From NCBI GenBank assembly GCA_030704615.1, contig CM060731.1:89444756-89508755 (forward strand): a DNA stretch of 64,000 nt, in the 5' to 3' direction. The position numbers and the translations under genes were made by a program. The notes under the pieces were generated by a model. The model did no database searches and was not told the origin of the DNA. It saw only the letters and a program-made list of their open reading frames with translations. This DNA is from Takakia lepidozioides (lineage: Eukaryota > Streptophyta > Takakiopsida > Takakiales > Takakiaceae). Shown here piece by piece: positions 33,481-44,400 of this stretch. The first letter of the stretch is position 1, and each line of letters opens with the position of its first letter.

Positions 33481-34743
33481 CGGGAGACCTCCTGTCCATC
33501 ACAGTTGCTGCAGTTTATTAGCCTATAAAAAAATGCCAAACATTGTCACTCCAAAAGTACAGGAGAATTATGACTGTTGTCTCAAGTTCGACATCTCTAC
33601 TGAGGCAAGGGAGATCTCCCGATCTATGATTAGAACATAGTAAGATAGAAAGACATCCCGTCGAGATACGTCCCAAAATGTCCAAAGTAATTTATTAGAG
33701 CATCACCAAACCAAATTTGTACAGCCATTGAGGTCCCTGGCTATGGGCACTAATCAACCATCACCATCCCATAGGACCCAAAACCATAGTCTTCGACTCA
33801 AACCAATCGTGAATGTCTCTATAGAAGCCAATTCATTCGAACAGTTCGGCTCCACTGCATCAGCCCTTCGACAGGACTGTCTATCTCTATCTATCATCGT
33901 CCTCGAGTCTCAGACCAGTTCCTCAACAGCATGGCTGTTCCGATTATGTCTCATTCATGCAAGTCATATCTCCACGCACAAAACACATGCGGACTAGGAC
34001 AGACGGGAGGTCTCCCCTCCCAAGCGATACACATCAGCAGTAGTCAAATTAAATTGAGGGGGAAACATGCACAAGTTACAACAACCCCCCAAAGCCATAA
34101 GAGAATGAGGGGTCTGACAGGAACAAGCATACATAGAAAGACACAAAGGATGGGAGGTCTCCCGTCCTTACTCACACTCTCTAGTCTACAAGAGTCTGAC
34201 GGGTGTGATGACGAAACCAAAACATGCACATAGTCAGGTAGGAGAAATCTCCCGTGGTGATACCTCTCATAACGACATGAGTAATGAATTCCAAAACCGA
34301 ACAAACACAGCCATGATGTCCATCGCCCTGACATGAAATGAATAAAAAACAATGAACCATTTGTATTCATAATTTGCGCTTAGAGAATAACGTCATTGTC
34401 AATGTACATTATCTACAATATCCCAACTGGTGGAAGACTGTCATCCGACTAGTAAGAATGGGTAGCGGATTCTACTCTCATCCCAGATCTCCCCAGATGG
34501 ACATTCCGTTGCCGTGAATCTGTTTGAGGGCGCTGTCCTCGCCAGCAAATCTCCTCCTCAGAAATACTCATATACCTCCAGAGACCCTCCTGACCTGTTG
34601 GTTTGGTATGTCCATCCTTCTTCTTGTCGGATGTTGACTTCATGTGACGCTTGGCCTTGACTGGAACACACAAACCAATCCATGAGACAAATCAATAGAC
34701 CTTTCAGATTCACGGTGCGTAGCAGGAACAGGAGACCTCCCGT
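33481..34743. repeat. Dispersed hairpins, family 4 (GGGAG...CTCCC)
   Basis: Short near-palindromes based on CGGGAGGTCTCCCG occur at about 33481-33495, 33609-33620 (GGGAGATCTCCC, perfect), 34002-34019, 34149-34167, 34240-34255 and 34730-34743. The centre is GT, AT or AC, so both orientations occur. Several are followed by a CTTACT(C/G)AC...CTCTCTA motif. Intervening sequence is otherwise unique and non-coding. Confidence 0.75.
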
Positions 34744-35270
34744 GCTTACTGACCCTCTCTAACCTCTTAACCTACTACTCTAAGACACATCTGTTGACAT
34801 AAAAAGAAGAAGTTGAAAGCAAAGAGGGGAAAACATACCTAAAAACACACAAGGGTCAGTTATCCTAGGGGATTTGCATATCTCGCTAGCCAAATCCAAT
34901 CAGGGTGAGAGCTATCGACAGGCATCTAAACATTTGGGTGGTTGCAAACTAGAGTGGACTAAAAGCGGCAGATCACGAGTCCCTCGAAGTACATAAATTA
35001 TCAAAAAAAATTATAGCAAAAACACCCCAAGTTGATCTAGACCATCTATTGTTGACTGTCTCAAGTCATAAAGAGCGGCGATTTCAAATCGCGGATTTCG
35101 TACGCAGCCGGTGATTGCCAGTTCTGGCGCGTCTATGGAGCTGGGATACGGGCTATGACAGGTAATTGTCTCTCACTAGCGTGTCATTATCTCACGTTCA
35201 CTCATTCTTGCTAAGTCCCATCAACAGCACTACGGGGTCGAGCTGCAGAAACTGAGAACACGTACAAAAG
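34744..35270. other. No gene recognised
   Basis: Non-coding-looking spacer between the family-4 hairpins and the next gene remnant. Confidence 0.4.
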
Positions 35271-37600
35271 ATGGCTGAAGTTGCAACTACTGTGCAAAGA
35301 GCTGATATTATACGTAGAGTTAAGCAGGAGGGGGACTTCCATGGAAAAGGTCTGAGGCCTGGCTTTGCAGCGCCGTTGTATGGTGAAGTTCCCGAGTTGG
35401 GAGATGGGGGTGCTATCTCACGCCAAGGTCTTTGCAGAGAAATATGGTTTGTGCGCAGAGGGCTTGAGCCCTAAACAAGTCAGAGACATCGGCCTAGAAG
35501 AGGTAGAGAAGTATTTTGGTCCTGTTATCAACAAGAACGGACACAGCTACGTTCATAGTGGTGACCCTCTCTTGATAGCAAGAATAAAAAAGTTGTGGAT
35601 GATAGTGCATCAAAAACAGCACGCACCATCTTCACGTTTGATATCTTTGGGAATGGCTAGAGGTAACCTGTGAGGAGCAAGGGAAAAAGATGAACTGGCT
35701 CTTTATGCTGAATGGACTAATGCAGAGCAGAGACGCCGCAAGGGAGGCGTTGTCATCAGTGTAGGCGAAGGCGAAGAACTGAGAAATCGATGCTGGAGGT
35801 GCTGGAGGGGATTGCGATCGTGGTCAAATTAACAAAATCTCAGGTGCTTTTGATGCTAGTTGAGTTCAATATAGGTTGCATCGTTTTTTGCTTGGAATAC
35901 TTCCAGCCTGAACATGTTAGAGGGTCGATGCAGGAAATTTTGATTTTGTTTTGAGCGATTACCCGTATGCATCATACTTTGTAGCTTACAGGCTTTCTGG
36001 CTTTCACGTTGGAGGTGGCTAAGGTATAAAGGAACTGCTAGAGTTCTCATGTTGTCAAAAGAACCAAGTTACTAATGCAGTATTTGAGCAGGTATTGTCC
36101 CAGAGTTCAGGAATATATTGCCTTTGCAAAGTGGATGCTAGAAGAGGCTGAGGAGAAGGTTACGATGGCTAAGCAAGTGAAGGAAGATACTGTCCTGGCA
36201 TGCATGAAAGCTCGCAGCCAAATGGAAGATCGGAACAACCATTTGGCAACCGCCCAAGCACGAGTAGCATCATTTAGAGAGTCTGGGTCAATGTGAGGAG
36301 TCCTCTGAGTCTAGGGCTTTGTTGCAACGACAGATAGATTCGCAGAAGAGCCTTGTTGAAGCTTTCCAGATACTCGCGGATGAGGGTAATTTAGAGAATG
36401 ATCGTGTCAAACAGGAGGCGGATGGTGTAGGTGGTAGACTATGTACGATCGAAGAGACACTGACCTGTGCTAAACGACACCGTGATGCTGCCGTGCTACT
36501 TGCAAGAAAGGTGCTGAAGGGCCTTGCCAAATCAAATTTACAAGTATCTCTTCCATCAACTTCAACTATGAGAAACCCTGCAGGTATGAATTCATCTTTG
36601 TGGGTTCAAAATTGCCCCTTTTGTGGGCTGGGATTTGAACCTGTGTGGGCAGGGATGATTACATCATATAAACATGTTTACCACAGTTGGTGTGGAAACA
36701 TCCACTTCAGCTGTTCAACCAAATGCATCGAAAGGTTTTGTGAAGAGGAAATGCAGGAGGACTGGTGGGCTTGTGCTGGGATCCAGAAGCCAGGATCTAA
36801 CAAAGAATGTCAGAAGCAACCTCATTTGGCAGAGTATCGTGCTGCACCCACCCAAGGTGAGTCCCTGTCATATTTTTTGTCTTTCATCATCAAGTTTTTG
36901 CAGCAACCCTAGATCTCCTAGAATGGCTATTAATCTACATGAGAGTCCTTAGACTCGGGCACCTTAGTCTACAAGTACTCTTTGAGTCCCTGTACAGTCT
37001 GATGGAATGGACTATAGATTGTACATAAATCCAGGGAAACATATGTTCAGTGCTTATCTACATCAGGTGTTAGTGTTAGTACTTTGTGGATGAATTGTAG
37101 TGTAGGCTTAGTACTTATTTTCCATAGCTTGTCCATACAAGTTAACCATAAGATCTAGAAGTACATCAACAATGAATATAAGTCCATGAAAGATACTCTA
37201 CAATCCCTTGCCTTCACACTTTTCCTACTGAACTACACAGTATGTCCAGGTCAGTACTCTGATAGTACTTTCACACTTCTCTGTAGGGTTTTACAGGGAG
37301 CACCACCCTGAACGAGCATCTATATCTTTCTCGGGAACTCACCCTGCCACATTAATGGGAGCTGCTGTCACTTACATGCCAACAACTGGCGTACAGTGCA
37401 ACGTTGATGTTACTCCTAGCATTGGGAGCAAGCAGTTTAAATCTCCATCCAACCTTGAGGGTGATTTTGCTGAATTCACAAGCAGTTGCTGGAGCATTTG
37501 GATTGCAATGAAGGACTCCGTGAAGAAGCAATTGTCATAATATGCTTGTGTGTTGAGGGCTTCTCTGATTTGGAGAAAATGCTTAGGCATACTGGGATTC
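35271..37600 (+). pseudogene. Coiled-coil and Cys/His-finger gene, fragmented
   Basis: Blocks in order. FAEKYGLCAEGLSPKQVRDI runs on to a TGA at 35671-35673, after which the frame continues KDELALYAEWTNAEQRRRKG. An alpha-helical, coiled-coil-like stretch (36075-36530) includes FAKWMLEEAEEKVTMAKQVK and, after a frameshift near 36275, LLQRQIDSQKSLVEAFQIL. A Cys/His-rich module (36612-36760) has CPFCGLGFEP, HVYHSWCGNIHFSC and CIERFCEEE, spaced like a non-canonical RING or related zinc finger. The last exon-like block, from about 37287, reads FYREHHPERASISFSGTHPA. In-frame stop and shifts imply decay. No named family assigned. Confidence 0.5.
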
Positions 37601-38167
37601 AAGGGGCGTGTTTGAGTTGGAGAGATTACAACATTTTATTCTAAGGTGGGGCTTGATCTGTATGTGCAGTGGTCAATTTAAGTCTCTACTGGGCTGTCTG
37701 CTTTGGCAGAGAACCAAAACAATACTTGTGTTACATGGTATGGATATTACAAAGGAGGAAACACCCCCTCTTGATGAATGGTACCAAGACATTAGGTGGA
37801 AATTGGTGTCTTTGCTGTGTGTTTCAGTACTTAGACCTCACAATGCTTAGCTCCACCCTCTTTTGCTACCTAGTTAAGTTCAAGGTTTTTTCTGACAGAC
37901 TGGTTGACAGCCATGTGATGTGAACTCTAGTAGTAGGGGAGTCTGATTGACTGAATCTGTTGTAGCAAATGTTTGCAGGGACTTGCCTACATGGTAGACA
38001 CCATCATTAATTGTTTTACAGTGTAGAATTAAGTGTTGGGCAGGTACTGAATGAACTGCAGTGTTTAAATCTACTCATTCATGATGTGAGTGTTCCAGAA
38101 ACCACTACAGTTGAGGAAGTCAAATCCCACTCATGCACAGTAGCTAGCTTGAGACTGCTTGTGTGTG

Positions 38168-38545
38168 TGTGGTGCTGTTCCTTGCAAGTGCCTTCTTCTG
38201 CTGGGATTGCTGTGAATTATGGCATCAGTACCCCCTTTTGAGGTGGCTGTAAACTGTGAAAACAGACCCCCCCCCCCCTGCTTTGAACAAGTGCCATGAC
38301 CTCCATATTGGGTCAAATCAGCTGGAAATTGGCTCTTTGGATGCAATATGTCATGGTGTTGTTCCTTGCATGACCCTTCATCTGCTGGGATTGCTTTGAA
38401 TTATGGTATCAGTCCCCCCTTGTAAGGTGGCTGTAAACTGTGAAAACAGACCCCCCTTGCTTTGAACAAGTGCCATGACCTCCATATTGGGTCAAATCAG
38501 GTCGAAATTGGCTCTTCAGATGAAATGTCATGGTGCTGTTCCGTG
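38168..38545. repeat. Tandem duplication, ~180-bp unit
   Basis: Two units starting near 38170 and 38352 share GCTTTGAACAAGTGCCATGA and ATTGGGTCAAATCAG. A third start appears at 38528, where the 96-bp array takes over. A run of C (about 38268-38278) lies in the first unit. Confidence 0.85.
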
Positions 38546-38565
38546 CCTGCCAGAGAAGATCCCCC

Positions 38566-38978
38566 GGATGGAAAAACGGCGCCGAATTTCCATCCGAGGG
38601 CGCACGGATGAAGTCGTCTCGGGGGGAGAGGCCGACACCTGGCCGACAGAGAACATCCCCCGGATGGAAAAACGGCGCCGAATTCCCATCCGAGGCCGCA
38701 CGGATGAAGTCGTCTCGGGGGGAGAGGCCGACACCTGGCCGACAGAGAACATCCCCCGGATGGAAAAATGGCGCCGAATTCCCATCCGAGGCCGCACGGA
38801 TGAAGTCGTCTCGGGGGGAGAGGCCGACACCTGGCCGACAGAGAACATCCCCCGGATGGAAAAACGGCGCCGAATTTCCATCCGAGGGCGCACGGATGAA
38901 GTTGTCTCGGGGGGAGAGGCCGACACCTGGCCGACAGAGAACATTCCCCGGATGAAAAAACGGCGCCGAATTTCCATC
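38566..38978. repeat. 96-bp tandem array carrying family-5 hairpins
   Basis: Starts at 38566, 38662, 38758, 38854 and 38950, exactly 96 nt apart. Each has arms GGATGGAAA and TTTCCATCC around AACGGCGCCGAA or a variant. Because 96 is divisible by three, frames stay open on both strands (up to 206 codons), but these are repeat artefacts. Confidence 0.95.
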
Positions 38979-39130
38979 CACAGACGCCCGTATCGGCCCT
39001 TCATCAACAATTTTTAGTCGTTGCATCAAGTTTTTCGCAATTTTTTGGCTGGTTACACACTAAACTTGGAGTCTTTTGCCTGCAGGCCACTTTTGGCACG
39101 TTATTCCCACCATTCTCGTCCGCTAAAGAC

Positions 39131-39415
39131 AAATTCGGTGCCGGTTTTCCATCGATGAGGTGGACCGAATTACCTGCAAGATGGAAATTCGGCGCCGGTT
39201 TTCCATCCGCCGCGCTCCGTCTTTCTTGCAGGATGGAAATCGGTGCCAGTTTTCCACCCGGCCGCGGTTCCGCTTACCTGCTAAATGGAAATTCGGCGCC
39301 GGTTTTCCATCCGGCGGCTCCTGGATGAGAACGGCTCGGGCGGAGGGAGGGCCACGTTGCGTCATACTTCATCCGCTGAATGGAAATTCGGCACCGTTTT
39401 TTCCATCCAGCGGGC
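39131..39415. repeat. Dispersed family-5 hairpins
   Basis: Five more copies at about 39131, 39180, 39231, 39284 and 39378, arms GATGGAAATTC and GGTTTTCCATC around CGGCGCC or CGGTGCC, with unique spacers. A degenerate copy is visible at 31-54, and one arm at 7679-7698. Confidence 0.85.
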
Positions 39416-39903
39416 GATTGATGAAGTCTCGGGGGGAGGGTGGGCCAGGTGGCGCCTGTGGCCGACCTCCATACCTACGACATTTAATGGCGCAGTTGCG
39501 CATTAAATGTCCTCCGCCGTCGGTTTTGAACCGGATGTTCCACAGGGATTCCGCGCTTGCTTCCCGGATACGCCTTCGACACCTGATGTGACGCTTGGAT
39601 GAAGTTCCATTCGAGGCATGTACGCATGCATACTGCGGGAGATTTTTTCTTTTGCTGGGACTTATGCCACGTGAGAGAAGGGCGTGGCTCTCCTGAGAGA
39701 AACCCCACATCCAGACCGCGGCGGAAACTGAAGCGTCCAACCTCTCGCATGGCCAAACTGAAGCTGCAGCAGGAGATCCCATTGTCTTGCTCACAACCCG
39801 CGCCAACTAAAGCCAAGCACTCTCAGGCAAGCCCCTTCCTCTTTGGCTTTGTGTAACATGTGCGGTCTTCTTCGCTTTTTTTTGTTTGTTTTGGCATCTT
39901 CAG

Positions 39904-41400
39904 CCTGGCAGCCCTGGAAGTGCATGGTTGCATCGCAAAAGCACGAGTTGGTGAGAAGAATGATCAAGGTCAGAGGGGTTAGAAAGGAGTCAGGTCGTTG
40001 CTGCATTGAGATTTGCAACAAGGTGCACACCTTTGCTGTAGATGACAGGTTGCATCCCGGAATTAAGGAAATCCATGCTGAGCTGAGAAGATTGTATGGG
40101 CAGATGAAGTGCCTTCAAAACATTTCACCCTGTTTTCCCGTCTTATCGAAATCGTGTTCATTTGTTCATCGTGTTTCATGTTCATTTCTGCAATACTGGT
40201 TGAGTGAACCTTAGATAGTTTGTAATGCGTGTGCAAAGCCGGCAGCTCTGGAGAAGGCTGCTTCTGCATGTGATTCTTAGGCATTGCTTGGGTTTGTTTT
40301 CATTGTTGTTCCATGCCACTCCATACTTGGTTTTGTTTTGTTTTCATTGTTGTTCCACGATTGTTGCGATGGTGGTTGCGATGCTCGTTGCGATGGTGGT
40401 TTTCATTGCGATGTTGGTTCTCACGATTGTTGGGGATGACAGAGTGACGACGAGCCCGACACGCTGGTGGTATCATCGACAGCTCCAACTGCTCAGTCAC
40501 TCCAAAAGCCGCTACTCATCGCATGTTTGGATCGCCCAACTTGGGGCGGGAGGGCAAACTAAATCTTTCTCCTTTTGTTGGTGGACGGGAGGACCTGCAG
40601 CGAGAGTACGACAGAATAGGCATTTGGGAGGTTGGTGCAGGCGGCATGGCAGGTGAAGGGCGTCGGATGAGGACAGTAGATCCGGCAATGGAGGAAGCTG
40701 ATGCACATGTAGTAGGGCCCGCCCACGCAAAGAAGAAGAAGAAAGCCAAGCACATGCAATCCCCGGCGAGAGAGCCGTCACGGGCTGCGGAGGGGGGAGT
40801 GAGCAGGGCGCGCGAGGGTGTCAGTTCGCCTCAATCAAAGGTGGTCGTCCTGGAGGCCTCCCCTGCTGCTACCCCTAGTAAGAAACAGAAGGCCTGTGAG
40901 AGGGCAAAAGAGAGGGCAAAGGAACAGGCTAGACAGAAGGCTAGCGAGGAGGCAAGAGAAAAGGCCACTGAAGAGGCCAGGGGTGTCGAAATGACAGATG
41001 CCCATGTAAGCGAGGGACGCACAGAGACGGTGGATCCCTCCAAGACACCAGAAATAGGCAGTAACACACCGGCTGCATCCTTACCGGTTACACCATCGCG
41101 GGTGGCAGCAGCCCCCGCAATTACACATACGGTGGAGAGTGGAGGAGGGGAAAGAACACCACAAAGAGCACGGATTGTGGGAGTTCGAGGTGAAGCCGGG
41201 GAGAGGGAAGTAGAGACGGGGAGAGTGCTTGAGGTGGTTCCGGCGGTGGTTGACCATGTTGAGGACGACGAGAGGGAGCTTTCTGACCAGGATGACATCC
41301 TCCCGGACATCCCTAGGCCCCAAACCCGGAGCATACAGGCTGGATTTGGCGGTCCTGGTGGGCTACCGGAGAACCCCCCTGCAACAGACGTCATGTCGGA
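39904..41400 (+). CDS. Charged, low-complexity protein gene, unknown
   Basis: A block near 39904-40107 (VASQKHELVRRMIKVRG, FAVDDRLHPGIKEIHAEL) lies between AG and GT sites. A long frame from the ATG at 40523 is rich in Lys, Ala and Glu (AHAKKKKKAKHM, ERAKERAKEQARQKASEE), then Pro/Ser/Thr-rich and acidic (VVDHVEDDERELSDQDD). The same frame continues to 41635, but its last part lies opposite the Ulp1-like exon and is probably not coding, so the true 3' end is unclear. The connection between the two blocks is not in a single frame. Predicted disordered and possibly nuclear. No family recognised. Confidence 0.4.
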
Positions 41401-41439
41401 GGTGGATATGAAGTTGGCCGCTGCGAAGATGTTGGAGGC

Positions 41440-44400
41440 AACCCACAACAACATTGGCAGGGTCCTGGGGGGCATGGTGTACCCGGCCTTGTCCAACCCC
41501 CGCACGATATACTGGGCACACTGCATTCGTTGCCCAAGTGCAAACTTGAAAGTAAACCAGTCCTTCGTGAAAGGTGTTCCTCTCTCTGGCTGTGCAGTCT
41601 TGGAGACATTTGCTCTAACTTTTACCCACTCATAAAACACTTGAATGAATGACATGACGTAAAAGCCACACTCCCAGCTGAATGGTTGTTGGGGCACATC
41701 AGGCGCGTGGAACTGAAATGCTTGGACAATCTCATGCCACTCTGGTGAGTCCATCGAGTACCCTAAGCACTGCGCATGAAGCTTACGAATCCACCCTAGA
41801 ACAAAGGGACATTTATGCAAGTCCCTGATAGAGTTCAGGTGAGTGTAACAGCCCTTGTGGAGGTCGATGATACAAACACTCCAGTGCCCCCTGCAATGGT
41901 ATCAAACAACATGGCGTCATTGCACAATCATGATGGGCATACTCAGCAGACCGACCACTCAGCAGACCAGCACTCACAGACTCAATCTTCAAACCCAGTC
42001 CACTGCACAATACAGAGTCACTTAATCGCTCAGAGTCAGACGACACTGCGAAACCAGACTATGACTCAGGAACAGTCTCAGCAGACTCAAAGAAGTTCTT
42101 ACTCGTCCCCAATTGGCACCAAAATGAAATCGCACTCTTCAAGTCCTTGCCCAGTTGTTCAGTGCTGAGCAACCTTTCAACCTCCAGAAGGCTTTCATGT
42201 TGCCCACCACCCCCCAATGACTTCAACACCATCCACTCGACGTTGGAAGAACACCAATAGTGTTGATGAACGCAGCCTCAACCGACTTCTCATAGAATCG
42301 ACACCACAAGCTCCAGGAGTCTATCTGTGCACTCCGACTCACCCTTCTGACCGCCTTTAGTCATCCGGCGACAATCCACATTCAAACCGTGGGTCCCCTT
42401 CAAAAACATCAGCATGGAATTATCTGCCTTCACGTGTAGAGCATGTGTTTTGCCAAACCGAGCACCCATCCTGCACAAGCAACCATCCTTCGGGAAAGCC
42501 TCATGTACTAAACAGACTGACGTCAACATGGTACCAACACTCTACAGGCTGAACAATTCATCAGACTGACAAGACTAACCACAACAGACAATGATGAAAC
42601 CAGCAGCAGACTGACCAGCGTGCAGACTGACCACAACAGAGCGCAAAGCACTTAACGACAAAGACAGACGAGGAGACTGAGCACGCACTCACCTGTGCTG
42701 CTCCAGGAAACGACCCACATCTTTGTCCATGTCCAAGGCCAGCTTGCGGTTCTTGTTCATAAGCGCCAGACTTTTTCTTCTCGCCGTCTTGGTGGGTACT
42801 CAGACCCTCCTCGACCTCCTTAGCATGGTCCACGACAGTCCGCTTCTGGCTTTGCCTCTCCCCTGGGAAGCAGGGACAGCTGTAGGCGGGCTGGATAGAG
42901 CAGACAAACGCAGCGCTGCCCGCCCTACTTCGCAACAGAGGCTAGTCAGCAGGTTTGTTTACACTTGCTGGACCTGTCTTGCAGCTTTGTGGTCGCATGC
43001 GTAGAACTGACCCGCGCATCGGGGGGCGTGCTCACCCCCACACCTTTCTTGGCTGTCGATCCCACGTTTGCAGCATGGGCGGAAGATGTTATGTCCTCAG
43101 AAGTGACAGTCTGCCGACAGGGACGAACATCCTGTGAGGATACCGAGCAAAATGTCAATTAGTAAATAATTTCACAATGTGCTAAAACATAAACACAGTG
43201 CTGAAAGAGGAAATGGCACAACCTGCCCAAGGGGTGAGGGAGCAGACTCCATGTAATCCAGCGCTATACCAGACGGTGTCTGCGCCGCATGTGGTTCCTT
43301 GTCAGTGTGCCTGCCAGCATGTTCAGTCTGTTGTCTCAATGTGGGCATCTGCTCGGCCGCTGGTTTCTTCTTCTGTGAACTGTGCAGTCTGCTGGCAACT
43401 CTGGCAGTTCAGTCTCTTCCTCAATGTGGGCAATGTGCTCGGTGGCAGATGGTCGTCAGTCCTTCCCTCTATAAGTGTGCAGTGTGCTGGTCAGGCCGTG
43501 CAATCTGAACTGTGCAGTCAGAGCTGAGTTGCAGTCTGCCGCTCCGAGCTATCCTGGTCAGTCCTTCCCATCTATGACCTGTGCAGTCTGCTGGTTAGTC
43601 TGCGGTTTAGTCTCTTATATCAATGAAGACAGTATGCTGCCCCGCCCACGTTGCTCCGGCAGTCCTTCCATGTGTCCAATGTTCAGTGTGCTGGTCCAGT
43701 CTGGTGGACAGCCGGCTGGTGTTCGGATCTCCATGGACTTGGGAAACATCAAGAACATGTATGGAAGACCCACCGGCAATTGCTTCCTTTGACTCTTCAG
43801 TAAGATCTATGATACGGTTTTGCGTTCCCAGATTGAGTTCGGTCATCACGTAGGACTCATCTATGGCTTTCGCCACTGAGCGCACGAAAACCGGACTAAC
43901 CTGGAAGGTCATAGAAGGCAGGCCACGGGGAGCTGGATAAGAATGCTTACCGGTGACCTGATGACGTCGTCAGTGAATGTGCCTGAGGGAAAAGTGGACT
44001 CGGTCAAAACACTCATACTGGCAGATCCAAAAACATGTTGTTGGGAACTCAGCAGAAATTCGTCCACAAGGTCCCGGTGAGGCCAGTGCATCCGAGTCTG
44101 TTGCACAATCCAGGGAACAGACTGGCTGTTAGTCTCCTGGATAGTCTGCTCGGCCATCTACTGAGTAGGTTCGTCAGTGTGCTGCACAGTCTGCTGGCTG
44201 GATTCGTCGATCTGCTGAGGGGCAATCTGCTGGCTCGATTTGTCGGTCTGTTGCACGGTCTGCTGTACAGTTTGCTGAGGGGCAGTCTGGTGGCCATGTT
44301 CCGCTGGTCTGCTGCACAGTCGGCTGAGGGGCAGTCTGTTGGCCGGTCTGTTCTCCGGTCTGCTGCAAAGTCTGCAAAGTTCGCTGCCCGTTCAGTACTG

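Noticed and set aside
38409-39029. Long open frames (141-206 codons) on both strands
   Set aside because: They result from a 96-bp tandem repeat whose length is divisible by three. Peptides are exact repeats with no start, splice or domain support.
40831-41400. Minus-strand continuation of the Ulp1-like exon
   Set aside because: Beyond about 41440 it becomes Ser/Ala-rich and is simply the antisense of the charged plus-strand frame.
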